Below, one piece after another: positions 15,320 to 24,123 of a stretch of DNA of 31,234 nucleotides (its first letter is position 1; the number at the start of each line of letters is the position of its first letter). This DNA is from CAZOEL01 sp964578835 (lineage in GTDB: Bacteria; Desulfobacterota; Syntrophobacteria; Syntrophobacterales; Syntrophobacteraceae). Under the pieces are notes generated by a model. It made no database searches. It was not told where the DNA came from and saw only the letters and a program-made list of their open reading frames with translations. The translations under genes were made by a program, and so were the position numbers. The stretch is taken from NCBI GenBank assembly GCA_964578835.1, contig CAZOEL010000080.1:1-31234 (forward strand), read 5' to 3'.

Positions 15320-16737
15320 TGCGCTTTTCGCATGAGCATCGCCGCCCGGTCCATCATAACCGCAAGATGTCGTCCGCCACACGCTGCGCGAAGAAACGGA
15401 TCCCGTTCCTCGCTCTGGTCTTGATACTTTTGTCTCTCACGGGCTGCACAACGAGTAATGACAAAGATATCAGAGACATCCGCTTCTTGCCTCAGGACGC
15501 AAAGTCTTATCTCCCGGATTACGGCGCAGAGCGCGGGCTCGTCGAGGCGGATCGCCAGAAGCAATTGGACCAGCATTTCAACTCGATCTTTTTTTCTCCC
15601 TGGCGCCGGAGCCAACCTTACTACGACAAAGAAACAATAGCGGCAAAGCATGAACGGTTCGTGGACAATCCAGGCTACGGTGAAAACAGAAGGGCGCACG
15701 ATGCTCAATGGGCGCTCAACCTCATTCATAACGCCGGCATGGAAGATTACCCGAACAGGCGCTCTCGGGCTATCACCGTAACCAATGCGGACCTGAGAGA
15801 GCTCCCAACGACTCGTCCCCATTTCAACGATTTCAGACTGGCCGGTGAGGGTTATCCTTTCGACAATCTCCAGTATTCGGCCATTGCAGCCAATACGCCG
15901 GTTTTCATTTCCCATGCGAGCAGAGATAAAGAATGGGCTCTCGTGGAATCCCACTACGGCGTGGGATGGGTTCCCGCCAGAGATATCGCTCTTGTGGATC
16001 AAGCCTTTATCGATCGGTGGGAAAGCGGCGACTATGTTGCGATCATCAAAGACGAAGCTCCCATTGTGGATCAGGATGGAATCTTTCGCTTCAAGGCGTC
16101 TTTGGGGTCTCTTTATCCCAAGATTGGAGAAGATGAGACAGGCTTCGACATAATGGTGGCTGCAAGCGATGAGATGGGCGGAGCCGTTCCACGGATTGCG
16201 CGCATCCCCGGATCAAGCGCCGCGAGAAAACCGCTCGAGCTTACCCGGGCCAACATCGCAATGGTTGTCAACGAGCTCATGAACAAGCCTTACGGCTGGG
16301 GCGGCATGCTCCAGAACAGGGATTGCTCTTCCACAACAAAGGATCTATTCTCCCCTTTCGGCCTCTGGCTGCCTCGACATTCGGGCGATCAGGCCCAAAG
16401 TGGAGGCCTTTTTATCGACCTTTCAACGCCTTCTGTGGAAGAAAAAGAGGAAACAATTGCGCGGCAAGGCGTTCCCTTCCTAACACTTTTGTGGCTCAAG
16501 GGTCACATAATGCTCTACATGGGCAGGAACGGCAACGAGCTTCTGGTGTTTCACAATAAGTGGGGAATCAGGACAACGGACCTTTTGGGGCGAGAAGGAA
16601 GAAAGATAATCGGACATGCAGCAATCACGACTCTCCATCCCGGCGCAGAACTGCCCGACGTAGACGCCTCAGACAACCTTCTTCAAAGAATTCAGGGCAT
16701 GACGATCCTTCCCTCAATCCGCGATTCCTCTTTGTAA
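15316..16737 (+). CDS. SH3-domain NlpC/P60 (C40) lipoprotein peptidase
   Basis: The 473-aa protein is a secreted cell-wall endopeptidase of the C40 family. It has a long basic n-region, a hydrophobic helix and a lipobox LTGC (Cys44); a second in-frame ATG at residue 18 would shorten the n-region. The middle holds bacterial SH3-type repeats (ITVTNADLRELPTTRPHF, HYGVGWVPARDIAL), then the catalytic Cys337 in NRDCSS, His397 in KGHIMLYMG and the third polar residue His413 in FHNKWG. This order matches YgiM/SH3b1-NlpC hydrolases that cut gamma-D-Glu-meso-Dap bonds. It overlaps the E1-like gene by 4 bp, so the two are co-translated, an odd pairing of a cytoplasmic adenylating enzyme and an outer-envelope hydrolase. 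Confidence 0.87.
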   Translation: MMRFSHEHRRPVHHNRKMSSATRCAKKRIPFLALVLILLSLTGCTTSNDKDIRDIRFLPQDAKSYLPDYGAERGLVEADRQKQLDQHFNSIFFSPWRRSQPYYDKETIAAKHERFVDNPGYGENRRAHDAQWALNLIHNAGMEDYPNRRSRAITVTNADLRELPTTRPHFNDFRLAGEGYPFDNLQYSAIAANTPVFISHASRDKEWALVESHYGVGWVPARDIALVDQAFIDRWESGDYVAIIKDEAPIVDQDGIFRFKASLGSLYPKIGEDETGFDIMVAASDEMGGAVPRIARIPGSSAARKPLELTRANIAMVVNELMNKPYGWGGMLQNRDCSSTTKDLFSPFGLWLPRHSGDQAQSGGLFIDLSTPSVEEKEETIARQGVPFLTLLWLKGHIMLYMGRNGNELLVFHNKWGIRTTDLLGREGRKIIGHAAITTLHPGAELPDVDASDNLLQRIQGMTILPSIRDSSL

Positions 16738-16890
16738 GGGAAAAGAGAGAAAGGTCTAAGTTTTGATTGCCAAGCCGAAACAGCTGCTATAAAAATATCG
16801 CTAGCTGCAGGGAATATATCCCACTGGTGGAAGACGAATCAGGGATCTACAGGCGCGGACAGCGCGGCGCAGACCTAAAAGGAGAAAACA

Positions 16891-17334
16891 ATGGATCTTC
16901 CGGAATACATTACAGTCGATGAAGTCAAGAGAGTATGTCAAGCCCTTAAGATCAGCGATTGGACGACGCTGAGCGATCATCCCAAGGTGGACATCGAAGA
17001 AGCTCGCATCATTCTTGCCGAAGTCAATGTAGAAGGGATGAAGATCGATCCTGAAGATTTTCAAACGGGTTTGGAAGTGGAGCTCGAGCACGGCATTCGG
17101 TTCAAAGACGCCAATGTTACGAACAACCACCCCGTGTTGACCGGTAAAATCGTACTGGCGCATCTAAAAGAGACGCTGGATTATTATCAACGTCTCGACG
17201 TCGCGGAGCTCGAGGGTGATCTTCTCAAAGCGCTGAACGCGGGCAAAGCTGAAAAAGTGGCGTCCCTTTACAAAAGGCTCATTGACGCAAAACTGGCGCT
17301 GAGCAAAATTGAGGCAACGAATTTAGGATCATAG
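16891..17334 (+). CDS. DUF5661-type protein
   Basis: The 147-aa soluble protein resembles the DUF5661 family of unknown function: a GLEVELEHGIRF strand-turn, an N-H-P segment, then TGKIVLAHLKE and DYYQRLD. The ribosome-binding site AAAAGGAG lies 6 nt before the ATG. The C-terminal third (AELEGDLLKALNAGKAEKVA) is helical. There is no signal peptide or membrane segment and no catalytic motif that I can see. Family members often sit near phage or structural genes, but no such genes are visible here. Function unknown. Confidence 0.65.
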   Translation: MDLPEYITVDEVKRVCQALKISDWTTLSDHPKVDIEEARIILAEVNVEGMKIDPEDFQTGLEVELEHGIRFKDANVTNNHPVLTGKIVLAHLKETLDYYQRLDVAELEGDLLKALNAGKAEKVASLYKRLIDAKLALSKIEATNLGS

Positions 17335-18109
17335 CTCGGGGCGCTTGACGCCTTTGCTTCACTGCGGCGAGGCGCTGTCGGATATCGCCCCGTCTCGCCG
17401 CCGGCCGGCATTGCTCCATTCGGACTTATATCCATTAGTATTTTTAGAGATATCCTCTCTTCCGCATCACCGTCCGCTTCCACCCTCTGGTAATCGCCCT
17501 CTGCAGGTTTTCATCGATCCCCCGCAAAGCGCAGATCCCTACTCTTTTGAGTCAGCGCAACGCCGCCATATCGGGATACGCGCATCCCTACCGGCTTCCT
17601 TCCAGATCCCCACCCGTTCTCGACAGATACAGGCATGGGATAGGCTCGGCTGCAGATAAGTCAACCCATACGGGCAAGCATTGATTCATCATGTGAAAAT
17701 ATACTCTTTTGATCTTGTGTCTTAAGAAAAATGCAAAGGCGCGCTGGCGCCCGAGTTGGCTTACGATTAACTTTAAAATAAGGATATGCACTGACTTCAG
17801 GCATGAAGCCGGGAAGGATAGCTAACCAGATCATTGCGAGGAGCTTCTTAAGTTTTTTCTACCAGCTGGAGAGAATATCCCCGCAATATTCGAACTACTG
17901 CCATATCTATCTCCATGAGACTACTCGTACTGAGAGGAAGATCTTTTCGGCGCCTCATGGCGCTGAAAGGGTACGGTGTTGGCAAAACCTTCCCATTGAC
18001 TTGTTGGACTCCAGAAGAACTGTTTGCCGGCAGTCATATTCAAGAACATCCCACGGGAATCATGACCAGGATGGATATACGGCCTGCAGTTTAGAATGAG
18101 GTAATTAAA
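17335..18109. other. 775-bp intergenic region before prkA
   Basis: Nothing with good start, ribosome-binding site and protein-like composition was found; open frames here (for example 17803-18099 on plus) look random. No tRNA or strong terminator was seen. The sequence probably contains the promoter of the prkA operon, but I could not identify one clearly. A TGGCGC-N5-TTGGC at about 17745 resembles a sigma54 site but lacks the conserved GC. Confidence 0.45.
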
Positions 18110-20092
18110 ATGGTTGAGCGCAAAGCGTTTTTTGAGTCTCTGGACTCCCTTATCAACAAATCCAAGGCGGGCGCAGGCGGACTGTGGGAAGGAACCATGA
18201 AAGAATATCTGGCCATGGTTCATGAGGATCCCGTGATCTGCCAGACCGCTCCGGGGAGAATCTACAATTTGATCACATCGAAAGGCGCCTCGGAGGTCCA
18301 GGAATCGGAAAAACTTCCACATTACGAGGACCTTGTTCGATATGACTTCTTTACTGAAGAAATATTCGGCATAGAGGAGCCGCTTCACGATCTCGTCCGT
18401 TTTTTTCGGGCTGGAGCCAATCGAACGGAAACGGGCAAAAGGATACTCATCCTTGTCGGTCCGGTATCTTCGGGCAAGTCGACAATCGCCACGATGCTGC
18501 GGCATGGACTTGAGCGCGCAGAGCACTCTTTGTACGCCATCAAGGGATGCCCCATCCATGAAGAGCCGCTTCACTTGATCCCACGCTCTCTCAGACCCGA
18601 ATTCGAGAAGCTGCTCGGAGTCAGGATAGAAGGCGACCTCTGCCCGGTGTGCAAATACAACCTGACATCCGATGAACGCTATCAGGGAGAGGATGGAAAT
18701 TATAAGTGGGAAGATATGCCGATAGAGCAGATCCGCCTTAACGAGCGGGATCGGGTGGGCATAGGCACGTTCCAGCCGTCGGACCCGAAGAATCAGGACA
18801 TCTCAGAGCTCATCGGGCATGTGGATTTATCCAAGATCACCAGGTACGGCGAAGGGCATCCGCTCGGATATAAGTTTGAGGGCGAGATCCAGGTCGCAAA
18901 CCGGGGTTTGATAGAATATATCGAAATCCTGAAGTGCGACATAAAGTTCCACTATGTGCTGATCACAGTGGCCCAGGAGCAGTTGATCAAGGCGCCTGGC
19001 TTTCCGCAGATCTACATCGATACGGTTATTCTTAGCCACACTAACCAGACGGAATTCGAAAAATTCAAGGCCAATAAAGAAAACGAAGCCCTACACGACA
19101 GGATGTATCCCATATACGTCCCGTACAACCTGCGCATCCGCGATGAAATGTCCATCTACCAGAAGCTCATTGCAAGAAGCGACTTCCACAACAAGGTGCA
19201 CATCGCTCCACTGACGCTGGAGATGGCGGCGCTGTTTTCCGTGCTGACTCGTCTATCCCCATCCAACCTGTGTCCGGATCTCGTGAAGAAGGCCAAGTAC
19301 TATGATGGCGAAGCGATTATGGAGAAGGAAAAGGATCCGGTGGACGTAAAGAAGCTGAGGATTGAAGGGCGAGAGAACGGCGAAGGAATGTCGGGAATCA
19401 GTCCGAGGTTCATCATGAACGCCATCAACATTGCCCTTGGCGCCGCAAAAGACGGTCACGCCTGCATCAATCCAGTCAATATCATCCGCGCGCTCAAGCA
19501 TCAATTCGATCATCACATAGGCTTCAGCGACGAGGAAAAAGGCCGATATCTCTCGCTTCTCACTGGAGAAAAAGGGAGCGCTCTCGCCGAATATCGAGAG
19601 AAGGCGAAAAGGGAAGTGAACAAGGCGTTCTTGTACGCCTATGAGGATCAGGCGCAGGCGCTTTTTGACAACTACATGAAGCACGCTACCGCTTTCTGCC
19701 TCAAGAAGAAGATCATCGACCCCGTGACGCAGGAAGAGCAGGAGCCCGATGAGAAGCTCATGCGCTCCATAGAAGAGATGATCGGAATATCCGAAGGCGC
19801 AAAGAGCGAGTTTCGCCAGGGATTGTTCGTGTTCAAATCGGATGCGCTGGATCGCGGGGAATATTTTGACTTCAAGTCTTACGTCCCGCTGCAGGAAGCT
19901 ATAGAAAAGAAACTGATGGCCGATCTCAAGAACATCGTGTCCCTCACCCTTGCAGACAAAACGCGTAAAGAGCCCAAGGCGTTGAAGCGCAAAGAAGACG
20001 CGGTTTCAAAGCTCATGGAAAAGGGTTATTGCCCTGTGTGCGCTGAAACCCTGCTTCACTTTGTCGGCGATATGCTGAGGAAGGAGGAGTAG
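18110..20092 (+). CDS. prkA: PrkA-type serine protein kinase/AAA+ ATPase
   Basis: The 660-aa protein belongs to the PrkA family (E. coli YeaG, 644 aa), known to act in stationary-phase and nitrogen-stress responses. Walker A GPVSSGKST lies at residues 117-125 and is followed by the AAA-like region and two Cys pairs, CPVCKY (about residue 180) and CPVCAE near the C-terminus (about 644). The second half carries the kinase-like segment typical of the family (ISPRFIMNAINIALG and the following CINPVNIIRAL). The ATG is preceded by GAATGAGG, about 8 nt. It is the first gene of a tight trio: 5 bp to yeaH/yhbH, then 18 bp to spoVR. The trio is conserved across bacteria, but its precise molecular target is not established. 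Confidence 0.95.
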   Translation: MVERKAFFESLDSLINKSKAGAGGLWEGTMKEYLAMVHEDPVICQTAPGRIYNLITSKGASEVQESEKLPHYEDLVRYDFFTEEIFGIEEPLHDLVRFFRAGANRTETGKRILILVGPVSSGKSTIATMLRHGLERAEHSLYAIKGCPIHEEPLHLIPRSLRPEFEKLLGVRIEGDLCPVCKYNLTSDERYQGEDGNYKWEDMPIEQIRLNERDRVGIGTFQPSDPKNQDISELIGHVDLSKITRYGEGHPLGYKFEGEIQVANRGLIEYIEILKCDIKFHYVLITVAQEQLIKAPGFPQIYIDTVILSHTNQTEFEKFKANKENEALHDRMYPIYVPYNLRIRDEMSIYQKLIARSDFHNKVHIAPLTLEMAALFSVLTRLSPSNLCPDLVKKAKYYDGEAIMEKEKDPVDVKKLRIEGRENGEGMSGISPRFIMNAINIALGAAKDGHACINPVNIIRALKHQFDHHIGFSDEEKGRYLSLLTGEKGSALAEYREKAKREVNKAFLYAYEDQAQALFDNYMKHATAFCLKKKIIDPVTQEEQEPDEKLMRSIEEMIGISEGAKSEFRQGLFVFKSDALDRGEYFDFKSYVPLQEAIEKKLMADLKNIVSLTLADKTRKEPKALKRKEDAVSKLMEKGYCPVCAETLLHFVGDMLRKEE

Positions 20093-20097
20093 CCGTT

Positions 20098-21411
20098 ATG
20101 CCGGTTGTACAACCCGACTACGACTCTAGTCCGAGAGGACCAATGGATGCGGCGCGCCACCGGGAAAAGGTAAAAGAGGCGATCCGTAAGAATTTGCCTG
20201 ATATCATCAGCGATGAAGCAATCATCACGCAGCAGAAGAACAGGGTGGTGCGCATTCCCATCCGAGGACTCAAGAGCTACCACTTCATCCACAGGCAGGG
20301 AGACGGCGGCGATGGAGGATTCGGCAGCGGAGAGAATCAGAAGGGAAAGCCTATCGGGCAGAGGCCGAAGCCGGGCCAGGGCCAACCGGGCAAGCCCGGT
20401 GAGCAGCCAGGAGAAGACTATCTCGAGACTGAAATCGATATAGAAGAGCTGATCAGTATGATGCTCGACGATCTCGGCTTGCCGAACCTCATGCAGAAGG
20501 AGGTTCGTGAAGCCGCGATCCCCAAGGGCTGGAGGTTCGATTCCATTGAAAAACATGGAATCCGGCCTCGCCTGGATAAAAAACGGACCATAAAAGAGGC
20601 GATCAAGCGAACCGAAGTGATGGTGGAGCAGCTCGTCCTCGATACCGGCCTGCTGGAGGCCCAATGCAGAAGGGCTTTGGATATGGCGAAAGGAGACGCC
20701 CTCGAGGCTATGGAGCTCCTACGAACCAGGGAATTCATCGATAGCGGAGAGTCGGAGCCGGCTCTTTACCTTGATGACAAAGACCTGAGATACCGAGTTT
20801 TGACCGAAGACGTAGAGTATCAGTCCAACGCCGTCATATTGGCCATGATGGACGTTTCCGGCAGCATGGGAACGATGAAGAAGTATCTCGCGCGCTCCTT
20901 TTACTTCTGGATGCTCTCTTTTTTGAGAACCATCTACAAGCATGTGGAAATAAGGTTCATAGCCCACACGACGGAGGCGAAGCTGGTCGATGAGCATGAA
21001 TTCTTCTACAAGGGAGAATCCGGAGGCACAGCCTGCTATTCCGCTTACGACCTTGCTGCGCAGCTGATTGATACCGAGTACCCGACCAACAGGTGGAACG
21101 TGTATCCTTTCCACTTTTCCGATGGAGAAGACTGGGAAGTCCAACGCACCGTGCAGTCCCTCAAATCGGTGCTCAGTCGCGGGGTATCCGCCTTCGGATA
21201 CGGTGAGATTCAGGCCGATTACTCTTCTTCAGTGCTGATGGACGCTTACAGAAGGGAGCTGGCGCTCAAGGAGACCAGGCACGAAGGATTCCCGTTTCTA
21301 ACGGGAGCCCATGCAAGCTCTCCTCTTCTCGGTGTGATCATTCGGACCAAAGATGATCTCTATCCCGCCTTGCGTGTCTTTTTGCGCTCGGAGACGGCGT
21401 CAAAAGCATAG
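20098..21411 (+). CDS. YeaH/YhbH family protein (DUF444, VWA-like)
   Basis: The 437-aa protein is a DUF444/YhbH member, always found beside PrkA. It has a basic N-terminal region, a Gly/Pro/Gln-rich low-complexity linker (about residues 66-105), a helical middle and a C-terminal VWA-like domain with the metal-site DVSGSMG motif (D252, S254, S256) and FSDGEDW further on. Such domains bind a divalent ion and mediate protein-protein contact. AAGGAGGAG lies 8 nt before the ATG, and the start is 5 bp after the prkA stop, so it is translated with it. Activity unknown. Confidence 0.93.
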   Translation: MPVVQPDYDSSPRGPMDAARHREKVKEAIRKNLPDIISDEAIITQQKNRVVRIPIRGLKSYHFIHRQGDGGDGGFGSGENQKGKPIGQRPKPGQGQPGKPGEQPGEDYLETEIDIEELISMMLDDLGLPNLMQKEVREAAIPKGWRFDSIEKHGIRPRLDKKRTIKEAIKRTEVMVEQLVLDTGLLEAQCRRALDMAKGDALEAMELLRTREFIDSGESEPALYLDDKDLRYRVLTEDVEYQSNAVILAMMDVSGSMGTMKKYLARSFYFWMLSFLRTIYKHVEIRFIAHTTEAKLVDEHEFFYKGESGGTACYSAYDLAAQLIDTEYPTNRWNVYPFHFSDGEDWEVQRTVQSLKSVLSRGVSAFGYGEIQADYSSSVLMDAYRRELALKETRHEGFPFLTGAHASSPLLGVIIRTKDDLYPALRVFLRSETASKA

Positions 21412-21429
21412 GAAGGAGTCCATAGAATC

Positions 21430-22944
21430 ATGAATAGCATTGATTTGGCTAGGCTCAACGAAGCCGACCACCTCATACAGGAAATCGCGCGGGATTTCGG
21501 ACTCGATTTTTTCCCTCAGGAGTTCGATGTGGTGCCCGCTCAGAAGATGTTGGAAATCATGGCGTACCGGCTTCCCGTCAATTTCTCTCACTGGAGCTTC
21601 GGACGCGACTACGAGATGGAGCGCACCAAGTACGAGCACGGTTACGCCGTCCCCTACGAAGTGGTCTTCAACAGCGATCCTTCACGCGCCTACATCATGG
21701 AAACCAATCCCTTCGCCATTCAGGTCCTGGTAATGGCCCATGTGTATGCGCACAACGACTTTATGAAAAATAATCGCCACTTTCAGCATTCCAGGCGAGA
21801 CATGATTACTTCCGCATCTGAAGCCATGTCCCGGTTTCTACGCTATGAGGAATATTTCGGCAGGAGCGCCGTCGAGAAGATCATAGACGCCGGAATGGCG
21901 ATCCAGTGGAACATCGATCCGGATGAGCTGATTCATCATGAAACCGAGCTGGAGGCTAGAGAAAGATTGTACGGATGGACAAGCTCCCCTTCCGTCCCGG
22001 GCATGTTCGACGATCTTCTGCCTGCTGAACAGACGATATCTACCAGGGACAAAATGAAACTGCGGAGAAAAACTCCGCCGGAGCCCACTCTGGACCTTTT
22101 GGGGTACCTTATCAATCATTCGCCTCGACCTCTCCAGGAGTGGGAGAAGGACGTTCTCAGCGTAATCCGTTCTCAAGCTCAATACTTCATGCCCTACCGC
22201 CGTACTAAGATCATGAACGAAGGGTGGGCGACCTTCTGGCATGAAAAGATCATGCAGCGACTGTTCGCGGAAAAATTCCTCACAGAGGAGGAGCATGGCT
22301 ATTACAATCTATACAATGCCCGCGTAAAGTCTCACCATCCGCGAATGATTAATCCATACCTGCTCGGTTGCGCGCTTTTTACCAATATCGAAGACAGGTG
22401 GAACAAGGGGCGCTTTGGTCCCGATTATGACGAATGCATCAGGGCGGAAAAAAAGAAGAACTGGAATACAGGACAGATGAAGGGCATTGACAAAATAATG
22501 GAGATCAGACGGACTCACATGGACTGGTTCTTTATCGACGAATTCCTGCTCAAGGATGTGATCGACGATTTAAACCTCTATCTGTATAGGGAGAAGGACA
22601 AATACACCCATTATGAGCTCGCGGTGGACGAAACGGATTGGACGATCGTGAAGAAAGCTTTGGTGCAAGGCCTTATGAACTCCGGGGTTCCCCGAATCAA
22701 GGTGGTGGACGGCAATTACCAGGGCAGCCTTCAGCTTTATCTAAAGCACGAATATGAAGGGATGCCGCTGGATGACGAATATGCGCGCAGAACCCTCGAG
22801 CATATCTACTACCTGTGGGAGCATACCGCTCATCTGGAGACCCTCGAGCCGTATCACAATCAGCTAAGGACAAAGCGATACGTCATAGATGACCGCGGAA
22901 TCAGAATTCGCACGGAGCAGGCCGAAACCGACTTCTACTTATAG
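21430..22944 (+). CDS. spoVR: SpoVR family protein
   Basis: The 504-aa protein matches the SpoVR/YcgB family. Clear family hallmarks: FDVVPAQKMLEIMAYRLP near the N-terminus, ETNPFAIQVLVMAHVYAHNDF, the NEGWATFWHEKIM stretch (about 256-270) and an INPYLLGCALF segment. SpoVR acts in spore cortex formation in Bacillus; in non-sporulating bacteria the PrkA-YeaH-SpoVR trio is linked to stress and stationary phase. Its His and Glu pairs (for example HVYAHND, WHE) suggest a metal site, not proven. AAGGAG is 10 nt before the ATG. A strong terminator follows 58 bp after the stop. Confidence 0.95.
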   Translation: MNSIDLARLNEADHLIQEIARDFGLDFFPQEFDVVPAQKMLEIMAYRLPVNFSHWSFGRDYEMERTKYEHGYAVPYEVVFNSDPSRAYIMETNPFAIQVLVMAHVYAHNDFMKNNRHFQHSRRDMITSASEAMSRFLRYEEYFGRSAVEKIIDAGMAIQWNIDPDELIHHETELEARERLYGWTSSPSVPGMFDDLLPAEQTISTRDKMKLRRKTPPEPTLDLLGYLINHSPRPLQEWEKDVLSVIRSQAQYFMPYRRTKIMNEGWATFWHEKIMQRLFAEKFLTEEEHGYYNLYNARVKSHHPRMINPYLLGCALFTNIEDRWNKGRFGPDYDECIRAEKKKNWNTGQMKGIDKIMEIRRTHMDWFFIDEFLLKDVIDDLNLYLYREKDKYTHYELAVDETDWTIVKKALVQGLMNSGVPRIKVVDGNYQGSLQLYLKHEYEGMPLDDEYARRTLEHIYYLWEHTAHLETLEPYHNQLRTKRYVIDDRGIRIRTEQAETDFYL

Positions 22945-23001
22945 ATGCTCCGAGGTCAGAAAAGGCCACTCATCACACCAGCCTATTGCAGAAATCCTTC
23001 A

Positions 23002-23037
23002 GCGGCTTCCCGCTTTCACCGGGAAGCCGCCTTTTTT
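23002..23037 (+). terminator. Rho-independent terminator of the prkA-spoVR operon
   Basis: GCGGCTTCCC (23002-23011) pairs perfectly with GGGAAGCCGC (23021-23030) across a 9-nt loop and is followed by C and seven T's. This is a strong terminator. Confidence 0.9.
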
Positions 23038-23154
23038 TATGAAAACAGTCTCCGTTTTCCGCCACAGAATATTAACGACTCTGGCTCCACCGATGCGATG
23101 ATCGAGGGAGCACTAGCCAATAGTCAAATTTTTGCTGATGAGATAAGATTGAAC

Positions 23155-23178
23155 CTGCTGGATTCATGAATCCAGCAG
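23155..23178. promoter_or_regulatory. Perfect 24-bp palindrome upstream of the thioesterase gene
   Basis: Positions 23155-23178 equal their own reverse complement (arms CTGCTGGATTCA, no spacer). It lies 62 bp before the preferred thioesterase start, at the expected start site of a weak promoter candidate (TAGTCA at 23121 and TAAGAT at 23144). It could be a repressor operator or, in the RNA, a hairpin. An in-frame ATG at 23166 falls inside it, but that ATG has no ribosome-binding site. Confidence 0.55.
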
Positions 23179-23240
23179 ACCATTTCAAACGGGATCTCTC
23201 AATCAGCTGCTACAAATCAACGGAAAGGGACCTTAGCTCT

Positions 23241-23708
23241 ATGCTCACTTCGGAACAAGAAGCCGCCATCCTCAGAAGAATCAATCAAATACCCATTGTT
23301 TCGACTCTCTCAATGAAAATCGTCCGTTTCGATGACGGTTATTGCGAATCCCGCGTTCCTCATGAACTGAAATACGACGGGGTTTTCGAATCTTTTCATG
23401 GCGGCTTGCTGATGACCGTTGCCGACAGTACGGCATGCTTTGCTATATTCACGCTTACCGGGCCGGATATCCGATTGACAACAACCGATATGAATATTCG
23501 TTTCCTCGCTCCATGCCTTACAGATGTTACTGCGAAAGCCCGCGTGATCAAACTCGGACGCACCCTTTGCCCAGTGACGGTGGACCTTTTCGATGAGCAT
23601 GGACGGCAGGCAGCCATAGCCCAGGTCACCTATATGCTTCTAGACCATGAATCTCCTTTGCGCTCCGATGAAAGAAAGCCTCCTCAAGCCGATAAAGCGC
23701 CGGGCTGA
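23241..23708 (+). CDS. Hotdog-fold acyl-CoA thioesterase, PaaI-like
   Basis: The 155-aa protein has the hotdog pattern of PaaI-type thioesterases: a first strand region ESRVPHELKYDG, then FHGGLLMTVADSTACFA with the active-site HGG and Asp of this family, DMNIRFLAP and a final VTYMLL strand. These enzymes hydrolyse aryl- or acyl-CoA esters, often rescuing stalled CoA intermediates of aromatic pathways. The ATG at 23241 gives the family length; an upstream ATG (23166) lies inside the palindrome and lacks a ribosome-binding site. It lies 370 bp upstream of the promoter for the ACT/reductase cluster and may serve the same pathway (inference). Confidence 0.82.
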   Translation: MLTSEQEAAILRRINQIPIVSTLSMKIVRFDDGYCESRVPHELKYDGVFESFHGGLLMTVADSTACFAIFTLTGPDIRLTTTDMNIRFLAPCLTDVTAKARVIKLGRTLCPVTVDLFDEHGRQAAIAQVTYMLLDHESPLRSDERKPPQADKAPG

Positions 23709-23800
23709 TTTTCCCTCACGGTAAATTTGTTCTCATTCAGAAATGACCATGTGTAAGGGATCTTATACCCTGCACTTCGTTCCCGAATGCTTCCCGTGAA

Positions 23801-23989
23801 AGCTGAAAGGGCGAAATACCATAGCCCGGGGCATCGCCCCGGGTTCGGGAGCCGCACAACTTCCCCGGAGCCCTGAAGGAGCGAAATATCCGGAAAGTGG
23901 TTATCTCGCCCTTACAGGGCTTGGAGAATATGGCGGAATCTCTACCCGGGGCGATGCCCCGGGCTACGCTATTTCGCCCTTTCAGGGCT
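23801..23989. repeat. Nested inverted-repeat (REP/BIME-like) element
   Basis: Four copies of a GCCCTGAAAGGGCGAAATA-like unit are arranged as two plus (23801-23818, 23869-23888) and two minus (23902-23921, 23970-23989). Between copy 1 and copy 2, and again between copy 3 and copy 4, is a CCCGGGGC-3-GCCCCGGG palindrome (23825-23843 and 23945-23963). The whole element is a large, imperfect inverted repeat without coding sequence. It is probably a dispersed, mobile non-coding element present in many copies in the genome (inference). Confidence 0.75.
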
Positions 23990-24078
23990 GACCCCAACGC
24001 AGAAGTGACTGGAATAGAGGCTAACCCGGCGTTACAATTGTTCAATCATCACAGAACAAGATAGCCCTGGATTTTCCC

Positions 24079-24106
24079 TTGACACCCAAGCCAGTCATTG
24101 TATAAC
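24079..24106 (+). promoter_or_regulatory. Strong sigma70-type promoter of the ACT/reductase cluster
   Basis: A perfect TTGACA (24079-24084), a 16-bp spacer and TATAAC (24101-24106, five of six). It is the best sigma70-like promoter in the window. The predicted start near 24113 lies inside a perfect palindrome, which suggests repression. Confidence 0.65.
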
Positions 24107-24109
24107 CAC

Positions 24110-24123
24110 ATTGTAGCTACAAT
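24110..24123. promoter_or_regulatory. Perfect 14-bp operator-like palindrome at the promoter start site
   Basis: ATTGTAGCTACAAT is its own reverse complement and begins 3 bp after the -10 hexamer. A repressor bound here would block transcription of the cluster. A half-site, TTGTAG, recurs at about 24361. No regulator gene is present in the window, so the factor is unknown. Confidence 0.6.

Noticed and set aside
17738..17760. Sigma54-like site before prkA
   Set aside because: TGGCGC-N5-TTGGC lacks the near-invariant GC of the -12 element.
17803..18099. 98-codon frame before prkA
   Set aside because: No ribosome-binding site, random composition, no recognisable pattern.
23801..23989. CRISPR array
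   Set aside because: The units occur in both orientations with unequal spacing and no direct-repeat/spacer regularity; no cas genes.
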